A stretch of DNA of 64,000 nucleotides, from NCBI RefSeq assembly GCF_018687715.1, contig NC_056766.1, positions 9,289,501 to 9,353,500 on the forward strand, given 5' to 3'. This document shows, piece by piece, positions 24,170 through 34,477 of the stretch (positions are counted from its first letter, which is position 1; the number at the start of each line of letters is the position of its first letter). Source of the DNA: Carya illinoinensis. Lineage: Eukaryota; Streptophyta; Magnoliopsida; Fagales; Juglandaceae. The position numbers and the translations under genes are program-made. Below the pieces are notes generated by a model that worked only from the letters and a program-made list of their open reading frames with translations, did no database searches and had not been told where the DNA came from.

Positions 24170-25570
24170 AATGTATGAAAAGTCGAATGGAAATGATTTT
24201 TGGAGACAAAATCTTGACTTCAAGGGCAATGTTGAACGATATAAAGTTAGACTTGTAATTAAGGATTTCACTCAGAAATGAGCATTGATTAGAGATTTTT
24301 TCTATTAAATCTGAAATAACTCATTGATGATTACTATGACATTAGTAACTCATTATAGTCTAGAGTTACATCAAATGAATGTGAAAATAATTGTAGAATA
24401 AAAGTCTGAAGTCTACAAGAAACGAATAAAAGGATTACCTAGAAAAAGGTAACAGTTTTTTAAAAATTGATATCTGAAATTTGATAATACCAATACTGTT
24501 TTGAGATTAAGAAAAATATTTATTGTTAATGTATATACCCGTATGTCAGTGAGAGTATATTTGCATTTTGGTCATGCATGTATATGAATTTTTTGGCAAG
24601 TATGAGTCATCGTTAGTAGTATGACATCAAAGTTACGTCTCTAAATGAAATTTATGAATGAGACATCATTCGTAATTGAGATTGAATTTTAATACCAAGG
24701 CAATGACTATTAAGATTGTTTTAGTATCGTTGCATAAAGTTTTGAAAGACTTTGCATGAAGAATAAAATGTGACATGCTTAGTATTTTATAGTATTCTCG
24801 AATTGATTAGGTTATTAAAGAAATTCTGTATATGCATTTTAAGATTGAATATCAGTTTTTTAGTCGGCACCTTTGGTTGTTGCCAAAGTAACATAAGGAT
24901 GTTTGACTCAAAAGCTGTGAAAAGAGTGCAAGGTTATTTGCAAAAAATTAAAGACTATATTGTTGTCTTAAGAAGAACTGATACTCTTAAAGTAACTAGA
25001 TATTTAGACCCTATTTTATGGGATTACTCTAATGATGGAAAATACAGTTATGATTATGTATTTTGCTATCTAGTAGAGTTATTTGTGAAAAAGTATGAGG
25101 CAAATCTTTTACTGCTTCATGTGCAATAGAGATTGAGTTTGTGGTATGCTTTGAGGCCACAGTTTATAGTATCTGACTAAGAAAATTTATCTTAAGACTT
25201 GAAATTGTCGACTTATAGACAAGCCGCTAAAAATGTATGGCAAGAATTTCTCAGAGTGAATGACGACAAGATAATGTCTACAATAGACATGAATTGGAAC
25301 CCAAGGCATCACGACATTAGTCTTAATTATCCCAATTAAAGATCATGTAAAATTAGTTACTGGTATTGTAGTACATGGAAGGGAATTTGTTGATTATAAA
25401 ACAGAGGACCGCGATGACTCGCACTGGTAGTTGATTTGACATTGATATTACAGAACTCATGTAATGTACTTTGAGCTATGAAAGTTTCAGGAAATGAATT
25501 TGCGCAATATGGTTAATTTCCTATAAAAAACCTATGAACGAAAAATGTTATTTTATGGGCGTATGGGCCA
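24170..25570 (+). pseudogene. Ty1/copia polyprotein remnant (RT and RNase H)
   Basis: Degenerate plus-strand frames match copia pol. FKGNVERYKVRLVIKDFTQK (about 24,215-24,277) is the reverse-transcriptase entry motif. THYSLELHQMNVKIIVE (about 24,345-24,400) corresponds to the segment holding the first catalytic Asp, here replaced by Asn (MNVK in place of MDVK). AVKRVQGYLQKIKDYIVVLR (about 24,910-24,980) is the start of the RNase H region, followed by a much altered tail to about 25,300. Many stops and deletions remove the YVDD core. An LTR follows at 25,580. Confidence 0.7.
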
Positions 25571-25579
25571 AGTGGGAAA

Positions 25580-25915
25580 ATGTAAGAGTTTTATTTAAAC
25601 TCTATGTCCCACACACCCATCTTAAAAGAGTTTGAAATAGCTCAAAACTAATCAGTTAATAAATGAGTTATAATGAGATAAGAAAACTCTTAAGAGATAA
25701 GATTAAAACTCTATATCTCTAATTATAGTTAGACACAAACTCTAAGATTTCTTGATGGTCAGAAATCTATAAATAGCACTGAGGGGTTAAAAGGTTCTGA
25801 TCTACAAAATTATTATGCCTCTAGCCATCTGGAGACACTTGGAGGTAAAGTTGCTAAGGTGATTCTTCTCTCATAGTCAAGCCAGATTCTCTATCAAATA
25901 GATAGAGAAAGGTAC
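25580..25915 (+). repeat. Probable copia 3' LTR
   Basis: A purine-rich stretch (ccaagtgggaaaa, 25,568-25,580) is followed by TGTAAGAGTTTTATTT, the usual layout of polypurine tract and LTR start downstream of copia pol. A TATA-like CTATAAATAG near 25,766-25,775 would be the LTR promoter. The end is not firmly defined. No matching 5' LTR was found in the window. Confidence 0.55.
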
Positions 25916-26000
25916 ATATTTATTTATTATTATTTTATTATTATGGATCATAAAAAATCGAATATCCAATTATTAATGTTCATGTTAAAATATTTAATGG

Positions 26001-26305
26001 TGGTAACCATATTTCACCACCTCAAAGTCAATTTATGATCCCTGCTTCTCTCTCGGTTGAGAAGAATATAAGGCCGACTTCGATTCTTTAATGTTTGTGA
26101 CATTGTTGTAGGAAGTCTGGCTACTTTCTCTGAAGAGAATGCCTCCATGAGCTTCGCGTACTCTGGTTCAGGATCTGGTTCTGTAAGCATGGATTCTCGG
26201 AATGTACTCCAACTTACAAGATAAAAAGAGCGTGTCCGTTCGGCATATTTTATGATTCCTGCGAAGAAAATGAAGGAATTTGGGAGCCATAGGTTGTTTT
26301 TCGGG
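26001..26305 (-). pseudogene. DUF4220 fragment, copy 3
   Basis: This segment matches 15,890-16,195 of copy 1 and 34,895-35,205 of copy 2. On the minus strand it reads ...LWLPNSFIFFAGIIKYAERT, then SLYLVSWSTFRESMLTEPDP and SKIAKLPTTMS-like blocks with internal damage. It keeps only the middle of DUF4220. On the right it is joined near 26,305 to WRKY-type sequence. The expected upstream flank of a DUF4220 gene resumes only at 27,479, so the N-terminal part was replaced. Confidence 0.8.
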
Positions 26306-27478
26306 AAGTTTGACTGTAGAACGATGAAGAAGATGATGGACGGGTCAGTACCCCTTTTTTAGCCTTTGCTGCATTGGGGAAGGTATCAGTTTGACTCGAA
26401 TCCCACTCTCTGTTCTTTTTTTTTTTTAATCTCCAATCTCCAGTCTCCACCCTTTACAGCTTTTTTGCTTTCCTCGTCATCATTTGTTGTTCTTCTTTAA
26501 CAATGCAATCGAATCTATATTGTGTATATATCTTTCCTTGCTATGGTGGTCTTCTGTTCTTAGTGCAATGGTGGAGCTGATGATGGGATGTGGCGGGGGC
26601 GATGGTTTCTCGGGGAAGATTGAAGAGGGCGCTGTTTCTGTGAAGGAAGCTGCGTCTGCTGAGATTCAGAGGGTCAAGAAGCTGATGAGATTGATTTCTC
26701 AAGACCAATACCAACAGGGACAAGCAACAGTTGATTCGACCAGTACTAGTAACGAAGCTTCCATGGAGCTGGGGGCTGTTGCGGATGTCACGGTGGAAAA
26801 GTTCCCGAAGGTGATATCTTTACTGGATAGAAGAAGAATAGACCATGTTCGGCTCCAAAGGGCTCCTGTTTCTCTTGCTCGTGCTTCTGATTTACTAGTA
26901 CAGCTGAACGAAGAAACAGAGCACCCACATTCTCAGCATCTGAAAACAGAGCCTGTTTCTGCTTTTAAGGTTTATTGTCCCACTCATACACCGATTTTTC
27001 GCCTACCTCCTCTGCCGAATAATCACTCCCATTTGCCCCCACATATGGGGGCAAAGAATATTGGGTCCGTGGAGAGGAAGGATGCGAATTCTTTCGTGTC
27101 GACTTTGACAGGGGATACTGAGAGCTTGCAGCCTTCCTTGTCGTCCGAATTCCATATTATGCACATGTCTCAGTTGTCATCTGCGGGGGAAGCCACCTCT
27201 TTCTTCCTGCTCCTTGAAGAGGAGGTGTAACTCCATGGACGATGTGGCCGTTCTCAAGTGTGGCTCATCTCCAGCACGATGCCACTGTTCCAAGAAAAGG
27301 TTGGTTTCTCGCTCTTTTATGATTGTCTGTGGTTTAGTATTACAAAAAGATGCGTTTTCACCTTGATTTTCACAAACCGATACCATTAATCTAATATGCT
27401 TAAGCAGGAAATCCAAAGTGAAGAGGGCGATCAGAGTCTCTGCAATTAGCCCAAAGATGGCGGATATTCCACCTGATG
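26306..27478 (+). pseudogene. Group IId WRKY transcription factor fragment, cut off before the WRKY domain
   Basis: From ATG at 26,568 the protein begins MVELMMGCGGGDGFSGKIEE and has the group IId N-terminal pattern: VKEAASAEIQRVKKLMRLIS, then VTVEKFPKVISLLDRRRIDH with a degenerate HARF-like motif (HVRLQRAPVS). After a 1-nt gain in the G run at 27,185-27,189 the correct frame continues as [14 protein letters not shown], then CHCSKKR. An intron follows with GT at 27,300 and AG at 27,416-27,417. Exon 2 gives KSKVKRAIRVSAISPKMADI, then PPDD. Here the family normally continues with the WRKYGQK domain and zinc finger; instead the sequence switches to DUF4220 upstream flank. The fragment cannot bind W-box DNA. 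Sequence at 26,306-26,567 may be WRKY 5' leader or promoter. Confidence 0.88.
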
Positions 27479-29864
27479 TCTTGTTCAAATTGCAATGTGT
27501 AGAAAAAGATATAGACATGCATGTGAATGGAGTCATTCAAAGTTGCTGGACTTGATCATGTACACGTACTTATAAATGTGATGGTGGTTCATTTTATATA
27601 TCTCTCTTGCCTAGTTTATAGCCTAAAATCACGCCAAGAACGTAAAAAGATTAATTTTGTATTATCAAATTAATATCATCATCAGGGAGTTTGAGAAAGG
27701 AAGTGACCGTATTTTTTTTGCTCCTTCTAAACCATGGGTGAGATTCACTTGCCGCCTTGTTACCGCAAGTCTTCTATGGATAAAGAATTATTTGGTCCTA
27801 CTCGCTCGTTATCAATGGGATTAAAGGTACCTTGGAATAGTTACAGATGGATGTATCTGGCCGTCTGCATCGATCAGCCACTCCATCATGAAACTACGTG
27901 CATACATGGTTGCACTAGGCAACTAAAGATCTACCCCTTCTTGTTGTAATATAGAAAGTTCTTAAATTGCTTATAAAGCATTCAGGTAGATTGAACCGTT
28001 TTATAGTTTACAGAGATATTGAAGTCATAAACATGGTAGTGCAGCTCATAGAAATGTCTTTCTACTTGGAAGTAAGCATATGATTAGTCTTTTCTCTATG
28101 GATTGTGTAGGTATTCCCTTTTTTCGTCATTAATATTTCATATTTTTAAATCCAAGTCTTTAAAATTGGAGTACAGTCTAATTATTCTAAACGAAAAAGC
28201 ATGAGATCAGTCTCTAATTAATGCGGTTTCGAACTTTTTCAGGCACACTAGCCTGATTAAATTCATCGATTTCTTTATAAAGTTGTGCTGCAATTACAAT
28301 ATTGATAATTAGCGTGTAAGGCTGTAAGCTTTAGCATTATATGTTTGGAAATCATGATGTAACTTGTTTTCATGGTGAATTATTTGGACTTATTCTATGT
28401 ATTCTGTTAAGGTCAAGAATTTTTCCACCTAATTCAAAAAACCTAAGAGAACGATCGATGAAATATAGTTCAGTTCCAAAAAGGCAAAAAATGGCACAAA
28501 GGATTAATCACTACGATCTTCATGCAACCTAAATAGCTGTCCATGGTATCGAAAAAAAAAACTCAAGACATAAAAAGCAAACATATGCAATTAAAAAAAA
28601 AATGAAGAAAATAAACTAATTTGAATAAGATATGCATTAATATCGCATAGCATCGTGATATTCAGCAACATATATAGAAGTGAATGTTTAGAAAACTAGT
28701 AATTAATATCGCATAGCTCCGTATCTATTATTGGGATCCCAAGCATTCCTCTTTTAAGTGGCATGTGTAGGCATAATTTAACTGATCACCTCATTATGAT
28801 ATATGTCCGTACTTCCGGTTTAAGGGATTATTTAACACGTAGTCTTTGGATGTTTGGTAGCTGAGAATCATATCTAATAATTATAATTTTTTCAAACTAT
28901 AATATAAATATAATAAAAAAGTCAATTTTTTTTTAAAATTTAAAAACAAAAATTATATTAAAAAGTTATTATATTCTAATAATATTTAAATTTTATAATA
29001 CTTTGAGATTTGAAAATGTTGAATTATTTTTTTTTTTATAATTTGTTTGAGAATTTAGAAAAGTTTTAATGATTAGATGAAAACGTTAAAAATTAAAAAT
29101 TAAAAAATATTTGTATTTGTAGTATTTAGATGTTGAGATAAGATGAAATGATGTGAAATCATCTTTCAATTTAATAGAAGACCTGGCTGCTAATTAACTC
29201 TGTTGACACTCCAAGCATTTACTTTGAATCTTTCCTTTAAAAGAAAAAATCATAATATATGTTTGTTTTCTTGAGAATTGGGTTTGGTAGCTATTTTAGT
29301 GACTTTTTCATACAAATCTTGTTGCAAATTGGGGGCTTTGAATTAATTAACCGTATTAGATTTCTTCATATAGTGTTTGAGAATCTCATACCTGATGTAA
29401 GTTTGTAACCATTTGCTCTTCGTAATTAAGAAAAAAAATACAAGCGTGGTACTTCTTTGCTTAAAGCTTTTGAAACTTTTACGTCTTTATCGTTTTTCTT
29501 TCTTGATATACCTTTAATTACTTCATTTCCTTTGTATGAAAAAGGTCAATGAGTAAAGCTGAATTTGCCTAGCAGATGGAGAATAGATATACGAGACATG
29601 TTACTTATCATCCCCACAGTATTTCAACATGTGATTAATCATTTGTATTCTGTTATTTAAACACACATATTTACACATTAATATGTGTTTGTTTAAATAA
29701 AAAATAACAAATCACATATTAATACATATTGGTGATCATATCCCAATTCAATTGATTATTTTCAACATACAAGCGAAGGAGATTAGTGATATTAAAAAAA
29801 AGAAAAAGAAAAAAGTACATCAAATTCCAACCATAAACATATAGCTTGAATAATGAAAAAGTTC
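27479..29864. other. Upstream flank of copy 3 with duplicated block and AT-rich repeat; no gene
   Basis: Sequence from 27,479 matches the flank of copy 1 from about 16,842. The block at 28,430-28,560 matches 16,930-17,120, and 29,180-29,350 matches 19,370-19,570. An AT-rich segment at about 28,850-29,170 with 'ggatgtttgg' and 'gagataagatgaaatgatgt' resembles the Tourist-type elements at 36,815-37,090 and 40,537-40,881. The ORF at 27,734-27,949 has no recognisable domain. Confidence 0.5.
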
Positions 29865-30362
29865 CTACTTTTCCACAATCAATTTTGCAGGGCCAAAACC
29901 GGCAGTGAATACGAACTGCTCAACCAGGCCAAAATGAGCCATCAGCAACCAAACAAGATTGATAAGTTGTCCACCTCTACTTACTTGCTGAGCATGAGCA
30001 TCTGGTCGACAGTGATTTGACGCGTATGACAACATCTCCACCCACACTTGGCTGATTACCTCCCATTTCTTCTCCTTCAATTTTTGCAACTCTTTGGCTA
30101 GCATGCATGCATCAAACAATATAGATTTGCTTTTATCTCCCTTCACATGAGCAGGTTTAAGATCTGTATTCACATCAAGGAGCTTTTCACAAGCATCCGT
30201 TTCCTTATCGTTTGGTCCTAGTCCCTTATTGTGAAAGAATCTTTTAGCCTCAGCACATGTATCTCTATATCTAATTTGCCCAATACCTGCCACAGCAGAC
30301 ATCATAGTAGGTTTCATCACTAAAAGATATAGCGTGTAATCTGAAACAAGATTACTGATGAA

Positions 30363-30800
30363 TTTATGGTCGACTTCGCTTCCATGATTGCTGTGTTCTT
30401 GTTCATCAGGTTGAGCTTTTTTATCCTGATCGACTTCACTTCCATGATTGCTGAGTTCTTGTTCATCAGGTTGAGCTTTATTATCCTGATCGACTTCACT
30501 TCCATGATAGCTGCGTTCTTGTCCATCAGGTTGAGCTTTTTTATCCTGATCGACTTCACTTCCATGATAGCTACGTTCTTGTCCATCAGGTTGAGCTTTT
30601 TTATCTTGATCGACTTCACTTCCATGATAGCTGCGTTCTTGTCCATCAGGTTGAGCTTTATTATCCTGATCGACTTCACTTCCATGATAGCTGCGTTCTT
30701 GTCCATCAGGTTGAGCTTTATTATCCTGAACGACTTCACTTCCATGATAGCTGCGTTCTTGTCCATCAGGTTGAGCTTTTTTATCCTGATCGACTTCACG
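30363..30800 (-). repeat. 60-bp coding minisatellite in DUF594 copy 2
   Basis: Seven tandem units encode variants of EVDQDKKAQPDGQERSYHGS. Differences are D/N or K at position 6, V for D at position 3, and E/G with S/N changes near the end. Unit length is exactly 60 bp, so all copies keep the frame. Copy 1 has only three to four diverged units (11,690-11,910), so the array expanded or contracted after duplication. All frames stay open across the array, which creates long spurious ORFs on both strands. Confidence 0.92.
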
Positions 30801-31102
30801 TTGATAGCAGAGTTCAGTAGCAATGTGCCAAAGCAGAAGACTCTCGTCGAAGGTAACATTTTCAATATATTCTGTTTTTAACGTTTCAAGAAGTACTACT
30901 TCCCCTTCGAGCTGTTTTTTGCAATATTCTTCGAGAACGTAAGCACCTCTAGCTGAACTTATTTTCTTGATATTTTCTGGTTGATCTGTTTCTTTAGATT
31001 TCCGCCGCAGTTCTTCAAAGATAAATTCCCATAGATCTTTTCTTAAGGGTTTTTTGGGCGCATATTTCAACTCATCTAGAAAATCCTGAGCACCCAATGG
31101 TT

Positions 31103-31507
31103 TGTTGAATCCACCCAAGTATGAAGGGCTGCACATGTGCACCGTTTCTTTCTTTGTTCTATTAGGCACCGTAATTCTGCAGCAAATGTGGACCAAGAGA
31201 GCTCTTGATCAAGCTGCACCGAAATACACCTCCCTCTTGGTCAAGAAACGTGGGAGCTTTGTTCCCCATAATTTCTCCTATAAAAGGAGATGAATTGTGA
31301 AGAGAAAAATCATCCTCACTACGGTGAGAGATCAAGGGCAGTGGAGTGAGGAAAGGAAGAGGGACGTGAGAGAGAGAGATAGAATTTTGTAGATTTTCTG
31401 AAAATCTTGTACAAATTCTATAAAAGAGGCTCCAGTGGACGTAAGCAATTTGCTGAACCACTTTAAAATTGTTTTGTGTGTTTTTCGGACAGGCCAGTGG
31501 CACAACA
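31103..31507 (+). repeat. 5' LTR of the copia-type element
   Basis: A 405-bp LTR with TG...CA ends, followed after one base by the tRNA-iMet primer-binding site. A TATA-like 'cctataaaagg' at 31,278-31,288 is a candidate promoter. The DUF594 open frame of copy 2 extends into this LTR on the opposite strand, so the first ~30 residues of the 443-residue ORF (MVHICCRITVPNRTKKE...) are LTR-encoded rather than native. Confidence 0.85.
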
Positions 31508-31508
31508 A

Positions 31509-31522
31509 TTGGTATCAGAGCT
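31509..31522 (+). promoter_or_regulatory. Primer-binding site (tRNA-iMet)
   Basis: TTGGTATCAGAGCT immediately downstream of the 5' LTR is the common plant initiator-Met tRNA primer site of copia and gypsy elements. Confidence 0.9.
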
Positions 31523-31654
31523 CTGGTTCGAGCTGTCCAAAAATTTAAGTTGCTCAAAATCAATTTTTGATCACACCACAATGTTCCTCTCATCAAGACG
31601 ATCCGTAGCCGCAAACGGCGTCGAAAACGGATGTCGGAGGAGCCCGTACGCGCC

Positions 31655-31935
31655 CCTGGAAGTTGGAGAGTGCATAGAACGCGCCTCAGTCGCACCAGAG
31701 GAAGAAGACGAGTGGGAAACACGCGCCCACGCGCCCCACTCGCGGCTGGAGGAGGAAGACGCGTGAGGGACACGCGTCCACGCGCCCTCACGCGCGGCTG
31801 GGGGTTGAAAGCGCGTGCAAGACACGCGCTCACGCGCCCCCACGCGCACTCGGAGTATTCTGGCGCGTGTGGGACACGCGCCAGACGCGCCTCAGACGCC
31901 CTACTGCGGCGCGTGTGATACACGCGCCAGAGAGA
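31655..31935. repeat. GC-rich hairpin cluster in the copia leader
   Basis: In an otherwise AT-rich window this stretch holds a series of short palindromes: GACGCGTG-aggga-CACGCGTC (near 31,758-31,778), AGCGCGTG-caaga-CACGCGCT (near 31,809-31,829), TGGCGCGTGT-ggg-ACACGCGCCA (31,860-31,882) and GGCGCGTGT-gat-ACACGCGCC (near 31,908-31,928). Stem bases change in pairs between units. Confidence 0.8.
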
Positions 31936-31965
31936 TCTGGACCGTCTGATTTTCAGATCTTTGTT

Positions 31966-32460
31966 GGGCTAGATCTAAGCCATCCGGAGTCCGATTTCAA
32001 TGATCAAATAGTGCTTTCTAATTATTTGGATCATTCCGGACTCATCCGTACGGTGGGAATGTCGAGATTCGCCATCAGTACTGTCGATCTGAAATGTCGA
32101 TGTGTTGCAGATCAATTTGGGCTAGATCTACGCCAGTTGGAGTTCCATCGCGATGATCAAATAGTGGTGGCAAACTATTTGGATCATTCCGGACTCATCT
32201 GTACGGTGGGAATGTTGAAATTCACCATCGGTACAGTCGATCTGAACTGTCGAGGTGTTGCAGATCATTTTGGGCTTGATCGTAGCCAGTTGGAGTTCCA
32301 TCACGATGATCAAATAGTGGTGGCAAACTATTTGGATCATTCTGGACTCATCGGTACGGTGGGAATGTTGAGATTCGCCATCGGTACATTTGATCTGAAC
32401 CGTCCACGTGTTGCAGATCAGTTGTGAGCTTGATCGTAGCCAGTTGGAGTCATGATGGAC
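31966..32460 (+). repeat. 153-bp tandem repeat, three units plus a partial fourth
   Basis: Units start at gggct at 31,966, 32,119 and 32,272, with a partial unit from 32,426. Each is 153 bp (51 codons). On the plus strand they encode variants of DQIVVANYLDHSGLI, TVGM, TVDL and VADQFGLD, one open frame for all three. No known protein family is recognised. Confidence 0.88.
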
Positions 32461-34337
32461 TCATTGGTTTTGGGCTTAATTTAAGCCAGTTGGGATCGTG
32501 AAATTTGATGGAGCAAATTTTAGATCATTGGACGATGCTGATTAACTTGTTATATCAGCAGGTTTTGGCAGTCATACAACTCATGGAGCATATTGTTATT
32601 AAGAGGAGAACCGCATCGAATCTCATTGTGGCTTTATTTGAAAAGCCAGTTGCAAATAACAAAATGCAGATGAAGCTTTGGTATGGTAGTATGGATACGT
32701 ACAGTCTAAGAAGGTTCTGTCTAGGAGATTGGAAATTTTAAGTGTGTCCATTGTGACCCTCCAATCTTTCCTGGGAACTGACTTAGTGAGGTACTATTCA
32801 TTTCTATGGTAAATTCATTAAAGCAATGTCATGAAGAAACAGTTCAATTTCAGAAAAGGCAGAAGGTACTATTGTTGCCCAATAGCATTTGGCGTTGTGG
32901 TCAAAAGGTTGGGAGGTCATGGGAATGGCTATGAGTAATTCTGCAAAGAAGTCGAAGTTGAAGTTTCTTAATGTAAGAGATCTTATCCTAGATGAGGAGG
33001 TGTGCAGAAGAGATTCTGGCAAGATCTCGAGTTGTTGGTCCTGAATGTTGATTGTAAGGACAGAGGCAAGTCAAGATCTGGACAACAGATGACTCGCTAG
33101 AAATTGTGGCAAGACAGGCCACAAGAGACTGCTAAAATCAGGAGAAAACTGAGAATGATGCTGTGAATATGGTGACTGAAGAAATACATGGCGTTGCATT
33201 TCTTGCAGTGCACAATGCTGTTAAAGACAGCTTGAAGACAGCAGTCATTCAGTAGTATTTTCTCAAAAGGGCGTTGAAGGTCACGAATGATTCGTTGGTC
33301 TTGGCTCGTGATAATTGTCGTGTGAATTAGATGAGAAAGTAAAAATGACCCAGTTTTACTTTTCTAAAGAAATCTCCCTAGACCACGACATGAAGTACAG
33401 GTGTGAGAGATGGGAACAAAACGTCAGATGTTCCAGGGATATCTACACCTAAAGAACTGCCAAGACGATCAGACCTCCATGGTGGTTACTACCTTAAAAT
33501 GTATCCTGCTGAATGAAGGTAGTGAACTACGGTATGAAGAAAAATCTTGCAAGAAGGGAGATTATGCAAGTCGGAGACTGCACACAAGATGGACACATGT
33601 GACTGAAGATAGCAGCAGGATGAAGGGTCAGTCACCCAGATCAGAGATGAGACCTCAGCAACAGGTTCTCTGATATGTGTCAAGGTCTGTGCGAGACCAT
33701 TGATTCCCAGTGCAGTGGGAGATGTGTTGCCCTATGTAGATGTGTTGATTAAGGGCATTGTACGTGATGAACTAAAGTTATGCATCACTTTAGTTAGTCT
33801 TCTAAGTTGAAGACATGAGCTGTAAAATTGTATAAGGGATCATGCTGGAGATAGAGCTCGGCATGTTGAGAACCAGTCTCCAAGTTGGAGATTGGTGTGA
33901 TTGTAGGATTATGGAGCCTGGTTTGAAAGCTGTAAAGGCACCAAGCAGATTGTTCGCTCGGATGTGGCTAGAGCGAAGCAGATTGTTCGCTCGGATGAGC
34001 CTAGAGCGAAGCTCAGTTTGCTCAAGGTGTACATGAGTGCGAACTCATGGACTCGAGCAAAAGAAGAATCCTAGAGAGTTGAGATTGTGCAATTGAGCAC
34101 TGGTAAATCTCCTCTGAAGAAAATCCCTTGCAAGCTCCGTGGATGTAGACGATGCTAATGCATTTGAAGATGCATTTGGAGAAGCATTTGGACATCCATT
34201 TGAAGACGTACCTGCAGATGCATTGGAGCGTATTCGATAGCAGAAATCTCTCATATCAAAGAAAGAGGTGTATTCATTTGAAAAATAAATCAGTTTGCAA
34301 GCAGCCTGGTATAGCACACTTGGGTGCAGGGGGTGAT

Positions 34338-34477
34338 TGTTGAATCCACCCAAGTATGAAGGGCTGCACATGTGCACCATTTCTTTCTTTGTTCTATTAG
34401 GCACCGTAATTCTGCAGCAAATGTGGACCAAGAGAGCTCTTGATCAAGCTGCACCGAAATACACCTCCCTCTTGGTC
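34338..34477 (+). repeat. Truncated 3' LTR of the copia-type element
   Basis: Matches 31,103-31,243 almost perfectly (one visible difference, 'caccat' against 'caccgt'). It then switches directly into DUF4220 coding sequence, so the last ~265 bp of the LTR and adjoining gene sequence were deleted together. The N-terminal DUF4220 frame reads into this remnant and stops there. Confidence 0.88.

Larger units (their letters stand above)
31103..34477 (+). mobile_element. Copia-type LTR retrotransposon, internally deleted, 3' LTR truncated
   Basis: The left LTR (31,103-31,507) starts TGTTGAATCC and ends CACAACA. The primer-binding site TTGGTATCAGAGCT (31,509-31,522) matches the 3' end of initiator methionine tRNA. 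A purine-rich tract gcagggggtga (34,326-34,336) precedes a second TGTTGAATCC (34,338). Only 140 bp of the right LTR remain (to 34,477). The interior has a GC-rich hairpin region, three 153-bp tandem repeats and a gag remnant: SNSAKKSKLKFLNVRDLILD (about 32,938-32,997) and a zinc-knuckle relic NCGKTGHK with a downstream VTEEIHGVAFLAVHNA block. No reverse transcriptase or integrase is recognised, so it is non-autonomous. Confidence 0.85.

Noticed and set aside
27734..27949. 71-residue ORF MGEIHLPPCYRKSS...
   Set aside because: No recognisable domain, and part of the segment resembles the duplicated flank near 37,490; not supported as a gene.
30366..30881. Long repeated hydrophobic ORF on the plus strand and a second repeat ORF on the minus strand
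   Set aside because: Both are other-frame readings of the 60-bp DUF594 minisatellite. A 60-bp unit without stops opens several frames; the DUF594 frame is the one continuous with conserved domains.
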